From positions 67,759-131,758 of the forward strand of contig NZ_KQ948766.1 of assembly GCF_001514205.1 (NCBI RefSeq): a stretch of DNA of 64,000 bases, given 5' to 3'. This DNA comes from Streptomyces griseoruber. GTDB lineage: Bacteria > Actinomycetota > Actinomycetes > Streptomycetales > Streptomycetaceae. Positions 45,000 to 53,873 of the stretch are shown here, in pieces. The number at the start of each line of letters is the position of its first letter. Position 1 is the stretch's first letter. Under the pieces are notes generated by a model. That model was not told the origin of the DNA. It searched no databases and saw only the letters and a program-made list of their open reading frames with translations. The position numbers and the translations under genes were made by a program.

Positions 45000-45770
45000 A
45001 TGAGCTCCCGCGCCCCCGTCCCGGTCCGCTGGACGTACGCCTTCGTCGACCGGCCCGCCGAACGGTTCCGTACGGCGGGCGCGTTCTGGTCCGCCGTCAC
45101 GGACACCACGCTGTCCGGACTGCGCGGCGAGCGGGAGGAGTTCGGCACCCTGCTGCCGGGCGGCGGCGCCGACGCCTGTGTGAAGGTCCAGGCCGTCACG
45201 GACGGGCACGGCGGGGCGCATCTCGACTTCGCGGTGGAGGACGTGCCCGGGTTCACCCGCGCGGCGACGGACCTGGGGGCGCTGACGGCCGCCGCGCACG
45301 ACGGGTGGACCGTACTGCGCTCCCCCGCCGGGCAGTTGTTCTGCGCGGTGCCCTGGCAGGGGGAGTCCGTGCGGCCGCCGGTCGTCGGGGACAGCCGGCT
45401 GGACCAGGTGTGCGTCGATGTCCCGCCGTCCGCGTACGACGCCGAAGTCGCGTTCTGGAGCGCGCTGCTGCCGGGCTGGTCGGCCCGGCCGGGGTCGCTG
45501 CCGGAGTTCCATGTGGTCGCGCCCCCGCCGGGGCTGCCGGTGCGGATCCTGCTCCAGCGGCTGGGCGAGGAGCGGCCCGTCTCCGCCCACCTGGACCTGG
45601 CCTGCGGTTCCGGCATCGACGCGGTGCGCGCCCGGCACGAGCGGCTCGGGGCGTCGCTCGTGGCCCCCGCCGCCCACTGGACGGTGATGCGTGACCCGGC
45701 GGGCGCCCTGTACTGCCTGACGGGCCGTGACCCGCGGACGGGCGGACTGCCGGCTCGGCCGTCCGGCTGA
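45000..45770 (+). CDS. VOC/glyoxalase-family protein
   Basis: 256 residues from ATG 45000. Two VOC-like halves, each beginning near an AFWSA box: RTAGAFWSAVTD at about 25 and DAEVAFWSALLPGW at about 145. Likely a metal-dependent dioxygenase/isomerase-like or resistance-like fold; in Streptomyces such tandem VOC proteins are mostly uncharacterised. Confidence 0.85.
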   Translation: MSSRAPVPVRWTYAFVDRPAERFRTAGAFWSAVTDTTLSGLRGEREEFGTLLPGGGADACVKVQAVTDGHGGAHLDFAVEDVPGFTRAATDLGALTAAAHDGWTVLRSPAGQLFCAVPWQGESVRPPVVGDSRLDQVCVDVPPSAYDAEVAFWSALLPGWSARPGSLPEFHVVAPPPGLPVRILLQRLGEERPVSAHLDLACGSGIDAVRARHERLGASLVAPAAHWTVMRDPAGALYCLTGRDPRTGGLPARPSG

Positions 45771-45771
45771 G

Positions 45772-46110
45772 TCAGCGGTTCCAGGGCTCCACGTCCACCA
45801 CGGCGTCCGCCGGGATGGGCCCGTACACGTGCGGGAACTCCTCGCCGCCGGGTTCCGGGGCCTCGTACACCAGCGGGACGTCCAGCCGGGCCGGGTCCAC
45901 CACCAGGACCACCAGGTCGTCGGGGCCGTCGTAGGAGCCGTAGAGGAAGGCGGCGACCTTGGGGAGCTGGGCGCGGGTGGAGCAGTGGATGAACCCCTCC
46001 TCCGCGAGGGTGCGGCCCCGGGTGGACCACGTGTAGGAGCCCTGTTCGCGGGCCGCCGCCCAGAGCGCGCGTTCGGTGATGTGGAGGATGTGCGGAAGGG
46101 GTTCGGTCAT
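45772..46110 (-). CDS. DUF952 family protein
   Basis: 112 residues. ILHITERALWAAAREQGSYTWSTRG, EEGFIHCSTRAQL and EFPHVYGPIPADAVVDVEPW are the DUF952 pattern (with conserved His/Cys IHCS). Function unknown. 3' end abuts the VOC gene. Confidence 0.9.
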   Translation of the reverse strand: MTEPLPHILHITERALWAAAREQGSYTWSTRGRTLAEEGFIHCSTRAQLPKVAAFLYGSYDGPDDLVVLVVDPARLDVPLVYEAPEPGGEEFPHVYGPIPADAVVDVEPWNR

Positions 46111-46119
46111 GGGGGCACG

Positions 46120-46323
46120 CTAACCGGTCGGCTCGGGACGGGTCTCCGGCTTTTCCTCGTGCACCCGCGCGGGGGCGCCCTCCTCGACGTACGCCTCGCA
46201 CTCGGGGTTGTGGCACGGTCCCGGCACCCAGCGCGGGACCCATGCGCCCAGGGTCTTGTAGCGCTGGACGACGGACTGTACGGGCTGCCCGCAGACGGGA
46301 CAGACACGCTGTTCTCTGTCCAT
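46120..46323 (-). CDS. Small zinc-ribbon protein
   Basis: 67 residues with CPVCGQ and CHNPEC, a four-Cys zinc ribbon, followed by a charged Pro/Glu tail. No enzyme domain. Nine bases upstream of the DUF952 gene in the same direction, so co-transcription is expected. Confidence 0.75.
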   Translation of the reverse strand: MDREQRVCPVCGQPVQSVVQRYKTLGAWVPRWVPGPCHNPECEAYVEEGAPARVHEEKPETRPEPTG

Positions 46324-46445
46324 GCCCTCAGCGTAGGGCGGGCGGGCCCTCAGTGCTCCCTTGTGTACGTCCGTTGTGACGACGCCGTGCCGCGGACGAT
46401 CGGGCAGGTCTTGATCACGGGGGCCTGACCGGCGAAAACACCGAC

Positions 46446-46478
46446 GGGCCCCGCACGCCGTGGGGAGGTGCGGGACCC
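46446..46478. terminator. Hairpin between zinc-ribbon and polyprenyl synthase genes
   Basis: GGGCCCCGCAC and GTGCGGGACCC pair with one mismatch around an 11-base loop, placed after the leftward polyprenyl synthase gene. Likely terminator of the encapsulin operon. Confidence 0.7.
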
Positions 46479-46496
46479 ATCGGGGTCCAGGGGTGA

Positions 46497-46548
46497 TTCC
46501 AGGTGGTGAATCCAGGTGGTGTTTCCAGGTGGTGTTTCTAGGTGCTGC
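46497..46548. repeat. 14-base tandem repeat at the polyprenyl synthase stop codon
   Basis: Four copies of TCCAGGTGGTG(A/T)(A/T)T, the last degenerate (ctaggtgctg) and containing the TAG stop of the leftward gene. The array lies between that stop and the terminator. Confidence 0.78.
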
Positions 46549-47677
46549 GCCGGGTCACGAACTCGGCCAGCGACAGCAGGCCGCCCGCGGACTCCGGGTC
46601 CGGGATCGCGCGGGCCAGTTCGTCCATCGCCCGGGACATCCGGTCGGCCGCCTGGTCCTGCGCCCAGGCCCGGCCCCCGGCCCGCTCCACCGCCAGTGCC
46701 GTGCGGTCGAGGTCGTCCGGGTCCTCCGGCACGTGCGGCCGCGCGTACAGCTCGGCCAGTTCCCCGGCGGCCGGGGTGCCGGAGGCCAGGGCGGCGGCCA
46801 CCGGCAGGGACTTCTTGCGGGCGGCGAGGTCGGCGCCCGCCGGCTTCCCGGTGTGCCCCGGGTCGCCCCATATGCCGATGACGTCGTCGATGAGCTGGAA
46901 GGCCAGCCCGGCCTCACGGCCGAACGCGTCCAGCGCGTCGACGTCCTCCGGCGCCGCCCCCGCGTACAACGCGCCCACCGCGCAGGCGCATCCGATCAGC
47001 GCTCCCGTCTTGGCCTCGGCCATGACGAGCACCTCGTCGAGGGTGACCTCGGCGGGGGCGCGCTTCTCGAGGGCCGTGTCGGTCCCCTGGCCCTCGCAGA
47101 GCTCCACCACGCAGGCCGCGAGCCGGGCGGCGGCCGCCGCGGCCGCCGGGTGCGGGTCCTCGGCGAGCATGCCGAGGGCCCGCGCCTGGAGTGCGTCCCC
47201 GGCGAGGATCGCGTCGGCGTCGCCGAACACGGTCCAGGCGGTGGCGCGGTGCCGGCGGGTGGTGTCCCGGTCCATCACGTCGTCGTGCAACAGCGTGAAG
47301 TTGTGGACGAGTTCGACCGCCGCGGCCGCCCGGACCGCCGCCGCCCGGGCCGCCGGGCCACCGAGCGCGGTGGCCGCCGCGAGGACCAGCGCGGGCCGGA
47401 TCGCCTTGCCCGCGTTCTCCGCGGCCGGGGTGCCGTCGGCATGCTCCCAGCCGAAGTGGTAGCGGGCGACCCGGCGCATCCGGCGGGGTAACGAGTCGAC
47501 GGCGGCGCGCAGTTCGGGGTCGACCGCCGCCCTGGCACGCTCCAGGATCGCCGTCGCCTCCTGCCCCTCGGACGCCGCCGGGCCGGTCCGCTCCTCGCCG
47601 CCGCCCCGGCTCTCCCCCTGACTCCCGATGGACCTCCGCCTTTCCCGTGTCCCGTACGGCCTGGTGGCGGAGGTCAC
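46538..47677 (-). CDS. Polyprenyl diphosphate synthase, probable encapsulin cargo
   Basis: 379 residues from GTG 47677, which overlaps the encapsulin TGA (GTGA), so translation is coupled; a GGCGGAGGT further in lacks a usable start codon. Type II trans-prenyltransferase: first aspartate-rich motif D132DVMD (with His131), second motif starting D264DVIGIWGD, and [13 protein letters not shown]. Makes a C15-C20 or longer prenyl diphosphate from IPP and an allylic primer; chain length cannot be read safely. Residues 1-45 are Arg/Gly/Ser-rich and look disordered ([16 protein letters not shown]...), which is where family 2 encapsulin cargo carries its loading sequence. Polyprenyl transferases are a reported cargo class of cNMP-domain encapsulins. 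Confidence 0.9.
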   Translation of the reverse strand: MTSATRPYGTRERRRSIGSQGESRGGGEERTGPAASEGQEATAILERARAAVDPELRAAVDSLPRRMRRVARYHFGWEHADGTPAAENAGKAIRPALVLAAATALGGPAARAAAVRAAAAVELVHNFTLLHDDVMDRDTTRRHRATAWTVFGDADAILAGDALQARALGMLAEDPHPAAAAAAARLAACVVELCEGQGTDTALEKRAPAEVTLDEVLVMAEAKTGALIGCACAVGALYAGAAPEDVDALDAFGREAGLAFQLIDDVIGIWGDPGHTGKPAGADLAARKKSLPVAAALASGTPAAGELAELYARPHVPEDPDDLDRTALAVERAGGRAWAQDQAADRMSRAMDELARAIPDPESAGGLLSLAEFVTRRST

Positions 47678-49080
47678 CGCCAGCGGCCGATCTCGACGTT
47701 CTCCAGGACGCCCAGCGCGTCCGGCACCAGCACCGCCGCCGAGTAGTAGGCCGTCACCAGGTAGTTGATGATCGACTGTTCGTTGATGCCCATGAACCGC
47801 ACGGACAGGCTCGGCTCGATCTCGTCCGGGATGCCGGACTGGCGCAGGCCGATGACGCCCTGGTCCTGCTCGCCCAGACGCATCGCGATGATCGAGCTGG
47901 TACGGGCCTCGGTGACCGGGATCTTGTTGCACGGGTAGATCGGCACCCCGCGCCAGGTGGGGATCCGGTTGCCGCCCATGTCGATCGTCTCGGGCACCAG
48001 CCCCCGCTTGTTGAGCTCCCGGCCGATCGCGGAGATCGCGCGCGGGTGGGCGAGCAGCATCTTGGTGCCGCGGCGCCTGCTGAGCAGCTCGTCCAGGTCG
48101 TCCGGGCTCGGCACGCCGTCGTGCGGCTGGAGCCGCTGGTCGTACTCGCAGTTGTGGAGCAGACCGAACTGCCGGTTGTTGACCAGCTCGTGCTCCTGGC
48201 GCTCCTTGATCGCCTCGACCGTGAGCCGCAACTGCTGCTCGGTCTGGTTCATGGGCTGGTTGTAGAGGTCGGCCACGCGCGTGTGGATGCGCAGGACGGT
48301 CTGGGCGATGCTCAGTTCGTACTCGCGCGGGCGGGCGTCGTAGTCCACGAACGTGTGCGGGATGTCCGGTTCGCCGGCGTGGCCCGCGGCCAGGTCGACG
48401 GCCTTCTCGCCGTACTTGTTGGTGCGCTGCTCGGGAATGGCGCGCAGCTGGTGCAGGTGCGCGCGCAGGGAGTCGGCGCGCTCCGCGATCTGCTCGACGT
48501 CCTGGCGGGCCAGGATCAGCACCGTGCACGCGGTGTCGGCGCGGGCGGTGTACTCCCAGATGGCGTCGGCGTCGAGCAGGGCCTGGTCGCCGAAGTAGGC
48601 GCCGTCGGCGAGGACGCCGAGCACCTGGTCGTCGCCGTAGGGGCCGGTGCCGACCTTCTCGACGCGGCCGTGCGCCAGCAGATAGACCTCGTCGGTCTGG
48701 TTGCCGAAGGAGGCGATGACCTCGCCGGGGCCGAACTCGCGCTGCCGGCAGCGCTGGGCGAGCTCCGACAGCACCTCGGCGTCCTCGTAGTCGCGCAACG
48801 CCGGGAGTTCTCCCAGCTCGGCCGGGATCACCTCGACGCGGTCGCCGGTCTTGACGAACGTGATGCGGCCGTCCCCGACCGCGTACGTCAGCCGCCTGTT
48901 GACCCGGTACGTACCACCTTGTACGTCCACCCAGGGCAGGGTCCGCAGCAGCCAGCGGGAGCTGATCTCCTGCATCTGCGGCGCGGACTTGGTCGTGGTG
49001 GCCAGGTTCCGCGCGGCCGCGGTGCCGAGACTCTGCTGCGGCTTGCCCGAGTCCGTGCGGACCTCTTCGCCTACCGACAT
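47674..49080 (-). CDS. Family 2B encapsulin shell protein with cNMP-binding-like domain
   Basis: 468 residues from ATG 49080 (CGGGAGGG upstream). N-terminal arm [29 protein letters not shown], an inserted cyclic-nucleotide-binding domain at about 95-200 ([20 protein letters not shown]...[12 protein letters not shown]), then the HK97-like shell fold ([88 protein letters not shown]). Related Streptomyces proteins were first known as EshA-type nucleotide-binding proteins. The phosphate-binding cassette has FGDQAL but no Arg-Ala pair where cAMP receptors have PRxA (here AIWEYTARA), so nucleotide binding may be lost or altered. It forms a nanocompartment for the co-encoded prenyl synthase. Confidence 0.92.
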   Translation of the reverse strand: MSVGEEVRTDSGKPQQSLGTAAARNLATTTKSAPQMQEISSRWLLRTLPWVDVQGGTYRVNRRLTYAVGDGRITFVKTGDRVEVIPAELGELPALRDYEDAEVLSELAQRCRQREFGPGEVIASFGNQTDEVYLLAHGRVEKVGTGPYGDDQVLGVLADGAYFGDQALLDADAIWEYTARADTACTVLILARQDVEQIAERADSLRAHLHQLRAIPEQRTNKYGEKAVDLAAGHAGEPDIPHTFVDYDARPREYELSIAQTVLRIHTRVADLYNQPMNQTEQQLRLTVEAIKERQEHELVNNRQFGLLHNCEYDQRLQPHDGVPSPDDLDELLSRRRGTKMLLAHPRAISAIGRELNKRGLVPETIDMGGNRIPTWRGVPIYPCNKIPVTEARTSSIIAMRLGEQDQGVIGLRQSGIPDEIEPSLSVRFMGINEQSIINYLVTAYYSAAVLVPDALGVLENVEIGRWR

Positions 49081-49253
49081 GGAGTAATGCCCTCCCGAAT
49101 CACGCACGGGCGCCGAACTGCGCCGGTGCACTGGTACGCGGACAAGCCTTCCATCACGGTGTGTGGTCGTGCTATTACACGAAAGAGCGGGAATGGATCA
49201 TCGCGGAGCTGGGCAGAGGGACGTTTCGGCGAGCGGTGTTCGACAATGTGCGG

Positions 49254-50138
49254 ATGACCGACCTGCGCCCCCGCCTGCCCTCCCCGCTCCAGGAGGTGGC
49301 CGACGACCGGTTCGCGCGGCACGGGGTGCGGCTGCTGCTGAAGCGGGACGACCTGATCCATCCGGAGCTGATCGGCAACAAGTGGCGCAAGCTCGTGCCC
49401 AATCTGACGGCGGCGGCCGGGCGGACCGTGCTCACCTTCGGCGGCGCCTGGTCCAACCATCTGCGCGCCACCTCCGCGGCCGGGCGGCTCCTCGGGCTGC
49501 GCACGGTGGGCGTGGTGCGTGGTGACGAACTGGCCGGCCGGCCGCTGAACCCCTCCCTGGCCCGGTGCGCCGCCGACGGTATGCGGCTGCACTTCGTGGA
49601 CCGCGCGACCTATCGCCGCAAGGCCGATCCGGAGAGCCTCGCGGCCGTGCTGCGGACGGCCGGCGCCGAGGACGCGTACGTCGTCCCCGAGGGCGGCAGC
49701 AACGCGCTCGCGGTCGCCGGCTGCCGGGTGCTCGGCGAGGAGCTGCGCGGGCGGGCCGACGTGGTCGCGGTGGCCTGCGGCACCGGCGGCACGCTCGCGG
49801 GGCTGGCCGCCGGGCTCGGGCCCGGGCAGCGGGCCCTGGGCGTCCCGGTCCTCAAGGGCGGTTTCCTGGAGGAGGAGATACGGGCGCTTCAGCAGGAGGC
49901 CTTCGGGGGGCGGCGGGGCGACTGGCGGCTGGACGACCGCTTCCACTTCGGCGGATACGCGCGCGTCCCCCCGGAGCTGGAGACCTTCGCCGAGGACTTC
50001 GCCGGCCGGCACGCGGTCCCGGTCGAGCGTCTCTATGTCGCCAAGTTGCTCTACGGACTTGTCGCCCTCGCGGGGGAGGGCGCCTTCCCGCGCGGGACGG
50101 CGGTGGCGGCCGTCGTCACCGGACGCCCGTTCCCCTGA
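49254..50138 (+). CDS. PLP-dependent ACC deaminase / D-cysteine desulfhydrase family protein
   Basis: 294 residues from ATG 49254; upstream in-frame starts exist and no Shine-Dalgarno decides. Fold-type II PLP enzyme: Lys43 in ELIGNKWRKL is the candidate Schiff-base lysine, LTFGGAWSNHLRATSAAG binds the phosphate/substrate carboxylate, VPEGGSNALAVAGCRVLGEEL and VACGTGGTLAGLAAGLG complete it. Could deaminate ACC or release sulfide from D-cysteine. Divergent from the encapsulin gene with a 173-base shared promoter region. Functional link to the shell is a guess. Confidence 0.85.
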   Translation: MTDLRPRLPSPLQEVADDRFARHGVRLLLKRDDLIHPELIGNKWRKLVPNLTAAAGRTVLTFGGAWSNHLRATSAAGRLLGLRTVGVVRGDELAGRPLNPSLARCAADGMRLHFVDRATYRRKADPESLAAVLRTAGAEDAYVVPEGGSNALAVAGCRVLGEELRGRADVVAVACGTGGTLAGLAAGLGPGQRALGVPVLKGGFLEEEIRALQQEAFGGRRGDWRLDDRFHFGGYARVPPELETFAEDFAGRHAVPVERLYVAKLLYGLVALAGEGAFPRGTAVAAVVTGRPFP

Positions 50139-50141
50139 CCC

Positions 50142-51737
50142 TCAGCCCGCCTCCCGGTACGCCGCCGCCTCCTCCAGGTCCAGCCGGCGCAGCAGGGTGC
50201 GGAGCATCTCGTCGTCGATGTAGCGGCCGTCGCGCAGCCGGACGAACATCGTGCGCTCGGCGCTGATCATCTCGCGGGAGAGCCGGCGGTAGGTGTCGTC
50301 GACGGTCTCGCCGGTGACCGGGTTGACCTGGCCGAGGCGCTCCCAGACGGCGTTGCGGCGGCGTTCCAGGACGTCGCGGAGCCGGTCGGCGAGGGGTGGG
50401 GGCAGGGCGTTGCGCTCGTCGGCCAGCAGCGCGTCGAGGCGCTCCTCGGCGACCCGGGAGGCCTGGGCCTGGGCGTTGGCCTCGGCGAGGGTGGCGGCCT
50501 GGGCGTCGGGGGCGGGGAACTTCAGCATGCGGATCAGCGGGGGCAGGCTGAGGCCCTGGACGACCAGGGTGCCGATGACCGTGGTGAACGTCAGGAAGAG
50601 GATCAGGTTGCGGTGCGGGAAGGGTTCGCCGTGCTCGACGGTGAGCGGGATGGAGAAGGCGATGGCCAGCGAGACCACGCCCCGCATGCCGGCCCAGCCG
50701 ATGACGAAGGGCCCCCGCCAGGTGGGGTTGTCCTCACGCGCGCGGATGCGTGCCGAGAGGGCCCGCGGCAGGAAGGTCGCCGGGTAGACCCACAGGAAGC
50801 GGGCCGCGACGACCACGAGGAAGAGGGCGAAGGCGTACCAGGCGGCGTCCAGGCCCTCGTACGAACCGAGGCCCCTGAGGACCACCGGCAGCTGGAGGCC
50901 GATCAGCGCGAAGACCGCCGACTCCAGGACGAAGGCGACCATCTTCCACACGGCCTCCTCCTGGAGGCGGGTGGCGAAGTCGACCTCCCACGCGCGGTGG
51001 CCGAGATAGAGGGCGACGACGACCACGGCGAGGACGCCGGAGGCGTGGAACTGTTCGGCGGAGGCGTACGCGACGAACGGGATGAGCAGGGAGAGCGTGT
51101 TCTGGAGGAGGGGCTCCTTGAGGTGGGTGCGCAGCCAGTGCAGGGGGGCCATGAGGATCAGGCCCGCGGCGACCCCGCCGACCGCCGCGACCAGGAACTC
51201 CTCGATGCCGCCCGCCCAGGACGCGCCCTCGCCGACCACGACGGCGAGGGCCACCTTGTAGGCGGTGATGGCGGTGGCGTCGTTCAGCAGGGACTCGCCC
51301 TGGAGGATCGTGGTGATCCTCGACGGCAGGCCGACGCGGCGGGCGACCGCCGTGGCCGCGACGGCGTCCGGCGGCGCCACCACCGCGCCCAGCACCAGCG
51401 CGGCGGTCAGCGGCAGCCCGGGGACCAGCAGATAGGCGGCCCAGCCGACGGCGACCGTGGCGAACAGCACGTATCCGACCGAGAGCAGGGCCACCGGCCG
51501 GAGCTGGGCGCGCAGGTCGAGGTAGGAGCTGTCGGTGGCCGAGGTGTACAGCAGCGGGGGCAGCAGCAGGGGGAGGACGATGTCCGGGTCCAGGGTGTAG
51601 TCCGGGACCCCGGGCACGTACGACACCACCAGGCCGGCCGCGACGAGCAGCAGCGGCGCCGGCACCGGGGTGCGCCGGGCCGCGGCCGCGATCGCCGCAC
51701 TGCCCGCCACCAGCAACAGCAGTGGCATCACGTCCAT
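50142..51737 (-). CDS. CPA1-family Na+/H+ antiporter
   Basis: 531 residues. About twelve membrane helices with LGAVVAPPDAVAATAVARRVGLP and the acidic ion-binding segment QGESLLNDATAITAYKVAL, both typical of NhaP/CPA1 antiporters. A roughly 120-residue cytoplasmic C-terminus is helical (EERLDALLADERNALPPPLADRLRDVLERRRNAVW). Exchanges Na+ or K+ for protons, in pH and salt tolerance. Monocistronic; 3' end three bases from the PLP gene stop. Confidence 0.94.
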   Translation of the reverse strand: MDVMPLLLLVAGSAAIAAAARRTPVPAPLLLVAAGLVVSYVPGVPDYTLDPDIVLPLLLPPLLYTSATDSSYLDLRAQLRPVALLSVGYVLFATVAVGWAAYLLVPGLPLTAALVLGAVVAPPDAVAATAVARRVGLPSRITTILQGESLLNDATAITAYKVALAVVVGEGASWAGGIEEFLVAAVGGVAAGLILMAPLHWLRTHLKEPLLQNTLSLLIPFVAYASAEQFHASGVLAVVVVALYLGHRAWEVDFATRLQEEAVWKMVAFVLESAVFALIGLQLPVVLRGLGSYEGLDAAWYAFALFLVVVAARFLWVYPATFLPRALSARIRAREDNPTWRGPFVIGWAGMRGVVSLAIAFSIPLTVEHGEPFPHRNLILFLTFTTVIGTLVVQGLSLPPLIRMLKFPAPDAQAATLAEANAQAQASRVAEERLDALLADERNALPPPLADRLRDVLERRRNAVWERLGQVNPVTGETVDDTYRRLSREMISAERTMFVRLRDGRYIDDEMLRTLLRRLDLEEAAAYREAG

Positions 51738-51796
51738 GTCTCGCCCGCCTCGTTTTTCCGCGCGGTCCTCCGCGCGACCGTCGTAATCTGGCAATC

Positions 51797-52057
51797 ATGA
51801 AACAGTGCACGCACGCCGAAGCGCTGCCCGATCCGGAACCCGTCCCGCTCGGTGAGACGTGTCCGGAGTGTCTGCGGGACGGCACCCACCCGGTGCAGTT
51901 GCGGCTGTGCCTGACGTGCGGCCATGTCGGCTGCTGCGACTCCTCGCCCAGCCGGCACGCCTCGGGGCATCACGACGAGACCGGGCATCCCGTGATGCGG
52001 ACCTTCGAGCCCGGGGAGAACTGGCGCTGGTGCTTCGTCGATCATGTCCTCGTATGA
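51797..52057 (+). CDS. UBP-type zinc finger protein
   Basis: 86 residues. CTHAEAL, CPECLRDG, LRLCLTCGHVGCCDSSPSRHASGHHDETGHPVMRTFEPGENWRWCFVDH: the zf-UBP pattern with Cys/His clusters. Small stand-alone zf-UBP proteins occur often beside Na+/H+ antiporters in actinobacteria, here divergent by 59 bases. Binding partner unknown; it may regulate the antiporter. Confidence 0.92.
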   Translation: MKQCTHAEALPDPEPVPLGETCPECLRDGTHPVQLRLCLTCGHVGCCDSSPSRHASGHHDETGHPVMRTFEPGENWRWCFVDHVLV

Positions 52058-52177
52058 GCGTCGGAGAGACGGCCCCGGCGTCCGACGGGTACGGTTCGAC
52101 CATCTGACGCCTGGGTACGTCAACCCGGCGCGCCCTCTTCCCTTTTGGGCCCGCAGACCCCTAGACACGGAGCGTGT

Positions 52178-52194
52178 TCACAGCTTTACTGTGA
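52178..52194. promoter_or_regulatory. Inverted repeat in the sigH operon leader
   Basis: TCACAG-CTTTA-CTGTGA: 6-base perfect arms with a 5-base spacer in the 267-base leader of the anti-sigma/sigma operon. Could be an operator or an RNA hairpin. The known BldD consensus does not match well. Confidence 0.5.
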
Positions 52195-52324
52195 GTGACG
52201 CCAGGGGGTTGGGGTCCCGGGACAGGACACGTGAGGGCGCGATAGCGTCACCGCTGCACCACCCACGCGTTACCCGGGGGGCGACCCTCGGCCCCGAAAA
52301 GCTTGTACCACCTTGGAGGTGAGG

Positions 52325-52738
52325 GTGTCCCAGATCGCAGGCGAGCCCGCGACCCAGGACTTCGTGGAAGTCCGGCTGCCGGCTGCGGGTGCCTACCTGT
52401 CGGTGCTGCGGACGGCCACGGCCGGCCTCGCGGCCCGTTTGGACTTCACCCTGGACGAGATCGAGGACCTGCGCATCGCGGTGGACGAGGCCTGCGCGAT
52501 CCTGCTCCAGCAGGCCGTGCCGGGCTCGGTGCTCAGCTGTGTGTTCCGGCTCGTCGACGACTCGCTCGAGGTCACCGTCTCGGCACCGACCACCGACGGC
52601 CACGCCCCCTCGCGGGACACCTTCGCCTGGACCGTGCTGTCCGCCCTCGCGGGGAAGGTCTCCTCCGCCGTCGACGAGGACAAAACCGTTTCGATCAGCC
52701 TCTACAAACAGCGCGGCGCGGGACCCGGGCCGGCGTGA
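52325..52738 (+). CDS. RsbW-type anti-sigma factor / serine kinase of SigH
   Basis: 137 residues from GTG 52325 (GGAGGT before; TTG 52313 is an alternative). GHKL ATPase fold: LDFTLDEIEDLRIAVDEACAILL has the conserved Glu/Asp-Glu N-box; later WTVLSALAGKVSS. Anti-sigma factors of this type hold a SigB/F/G-group sigma factor in an inactive complex. The gene overlaps the sigma gene by four bases (GTGA). The degenerate G-box suggests weak ATP turnover. Confidence 0.92.
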   Translation: MSQIAGEPATQDFVEVRLPAAGAYLSVLRTATAGLAARLDFTLDEIEDLRIAVDEACAILLQQAVPGSVLSCVFRLVDDSLEVTVSAPTTDGHAPSRDTFAWTVLSALAGKVSSAVDEDKTVSISLYKQRGAGPGPA

Positions 52739-53865
52739 GGAACGGGGACGGGCCGGTGCGGGACGAAGAGCGCGGCACACGGGAGCTGCCGGCCGAGAAC
52801 GATTCAGTCTCTCCGGGCGGTTCCCGACGCATGACCGCAGACGGTGTCGACGGTATCGACGGCATTCCCGAGCAGGCCAGGCCGCATCCGGAGGACGACA
52901 CCGGACGCGCGGACCTGGATGCCACGCAGGGCTCGCCCCGCAAGGGGCGGATCGGGGGCTCCCCCGGCCGGGCTGAGGACAGGGCTCGACAGAGGGCGAC
53001 GGGCGGGACGATGAGCGAGCACGAGCGAGACGACGAACAGGGCGTGCCGGGCACGCAGCACGAACCCCGTGCCCAGCACGAGCCCCGGAACCAGCACGAG
53101 CCGAGGGACCAGGGCGACCGCAGCGGGGCACGGGCGATGTTCGTCGAGCTGCGCGGACTCCAGGACGGCAGCCCGGAGTACGCGGAGCTGCGCAACCAGC
53201 TCGTCCGGATGCATCTGCCGCTCGTGGAGCATCTGGCACGGCGCTTCCGCAACCGCGGTGAGCCGCTGGACGACCTCACCCAGGTCGCCACCATCGGCCT
53301 GATCAAGTCGGTCGACCGTTTCGATCCGGACCGCGGCGTGGAGTTCTCGACGTACGCGACCCCGACGGTCGTCGGTGAGATCAAGCGGCACTTCCGCGAC
53401 AAGGGCTGGGCGGTGCGCGTCCCGCGCAGGCTCCAGGAGCTGCGGCTCGCGCTCACCACGGCGACGGCGGAGCTCTCGCAGCAGCACGGCCGCTCCCCCA
53501 CGGTCCATGAGCTGGCCGAGAAGCTGGCCATCTCGGAGGAGGAGGTCCTGGAGGGCCTGGAGTCCGCGAACGCGTACTCCACGCTGTCGCTGGACGTCCC
53601 CGACACCGACGACGAGTCCCCGGCGGTCGCCGACACGCTCGGCGCGGAGGACGAGGCGCTGGAGGGCGTCGAGTACCGGGAGTCGCTCAAGCCGCTGCTG
53701 GAGGATCTCCCGCCCCGGGAGAAGCGGATCCTTCCCCTCCGCTTCTTCGGCAACATGACCCAGTCGCAGATCGCGCAGGAGGTCGGCATCTCGCAGATGC
53801 ACGTCTCGCGGCTGCTGGCGCGCACGCTGGCGCAGCTCCGGGAGAAGCTGCTGGTGGAGGAGTAG
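52735..53865 (+). CDS. sigH: SigB/SigF/SigG-group sigma factor (SigH-like) with long N-terminal extension
   Basis: 376 residues from GTG 52735. Residues about 135-376 form the sigma core: region 2 (LPLVEHLARRFRNRGEPLDDLTQVATIGLIKSVDRFDPDRGVEFSTYATPTVVGEIKRHFRD), region 3 (RSPTVHELAEKLAISEEEVLEGLE), region 4 (PPREKRILPLRFFGNMTQSQIAQEVGISQMHVSRLLARTLAQLREK). The first 135 residues are acidic/disordered, with four QHEPR/NQHEPR repeats near 105-125 and internal ATG starts at 52831 and 53011. In S. coelicolor SigH is made in several sizes from internal starts and by proteolysis; the same layout is seen. Stress and development sigma factor. Confidence 0.93.
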   Translation: MRNGDGPVRDEERGTRELPAENDSVSPGGSRRMTADGVDGIDGIPEQARPHPEDDTGRADLDATQGSPRKGRIGGSPGRAEDRARQRATGGTMSEHERDDEQGVPGTQHEPRAQHEPRNQHEPRDQGDRSGARAMFVELRGLQDGSPEYAELRNQLVRMHLPLVEHLARRFRNRGEPLDDLTQVATIGLIKSVDRFDPDRGVEFSTYATPTVVGEIKRHFRDKGWAVRVPRRLQELRLALTTATAELSQQHGRSPTVHELAEKLAISEEEVLEGLESANAYSTLSLDVPDTDDESPAVADTLGAEDEALEGVEYRESLKPLLEDLPPREKRILPLRFFGNMTQSQIAQEVGISQMHVSRLLARTLAQLREKLLVEE

Positions 53866-53873
53866 CCCCGCGG

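Noticed and set aside
52178..52215. BldD operator in the sigH leader
   Set aside because: BldD control of sigH is known elsewhere, but the bases here fit its consensus poorly.
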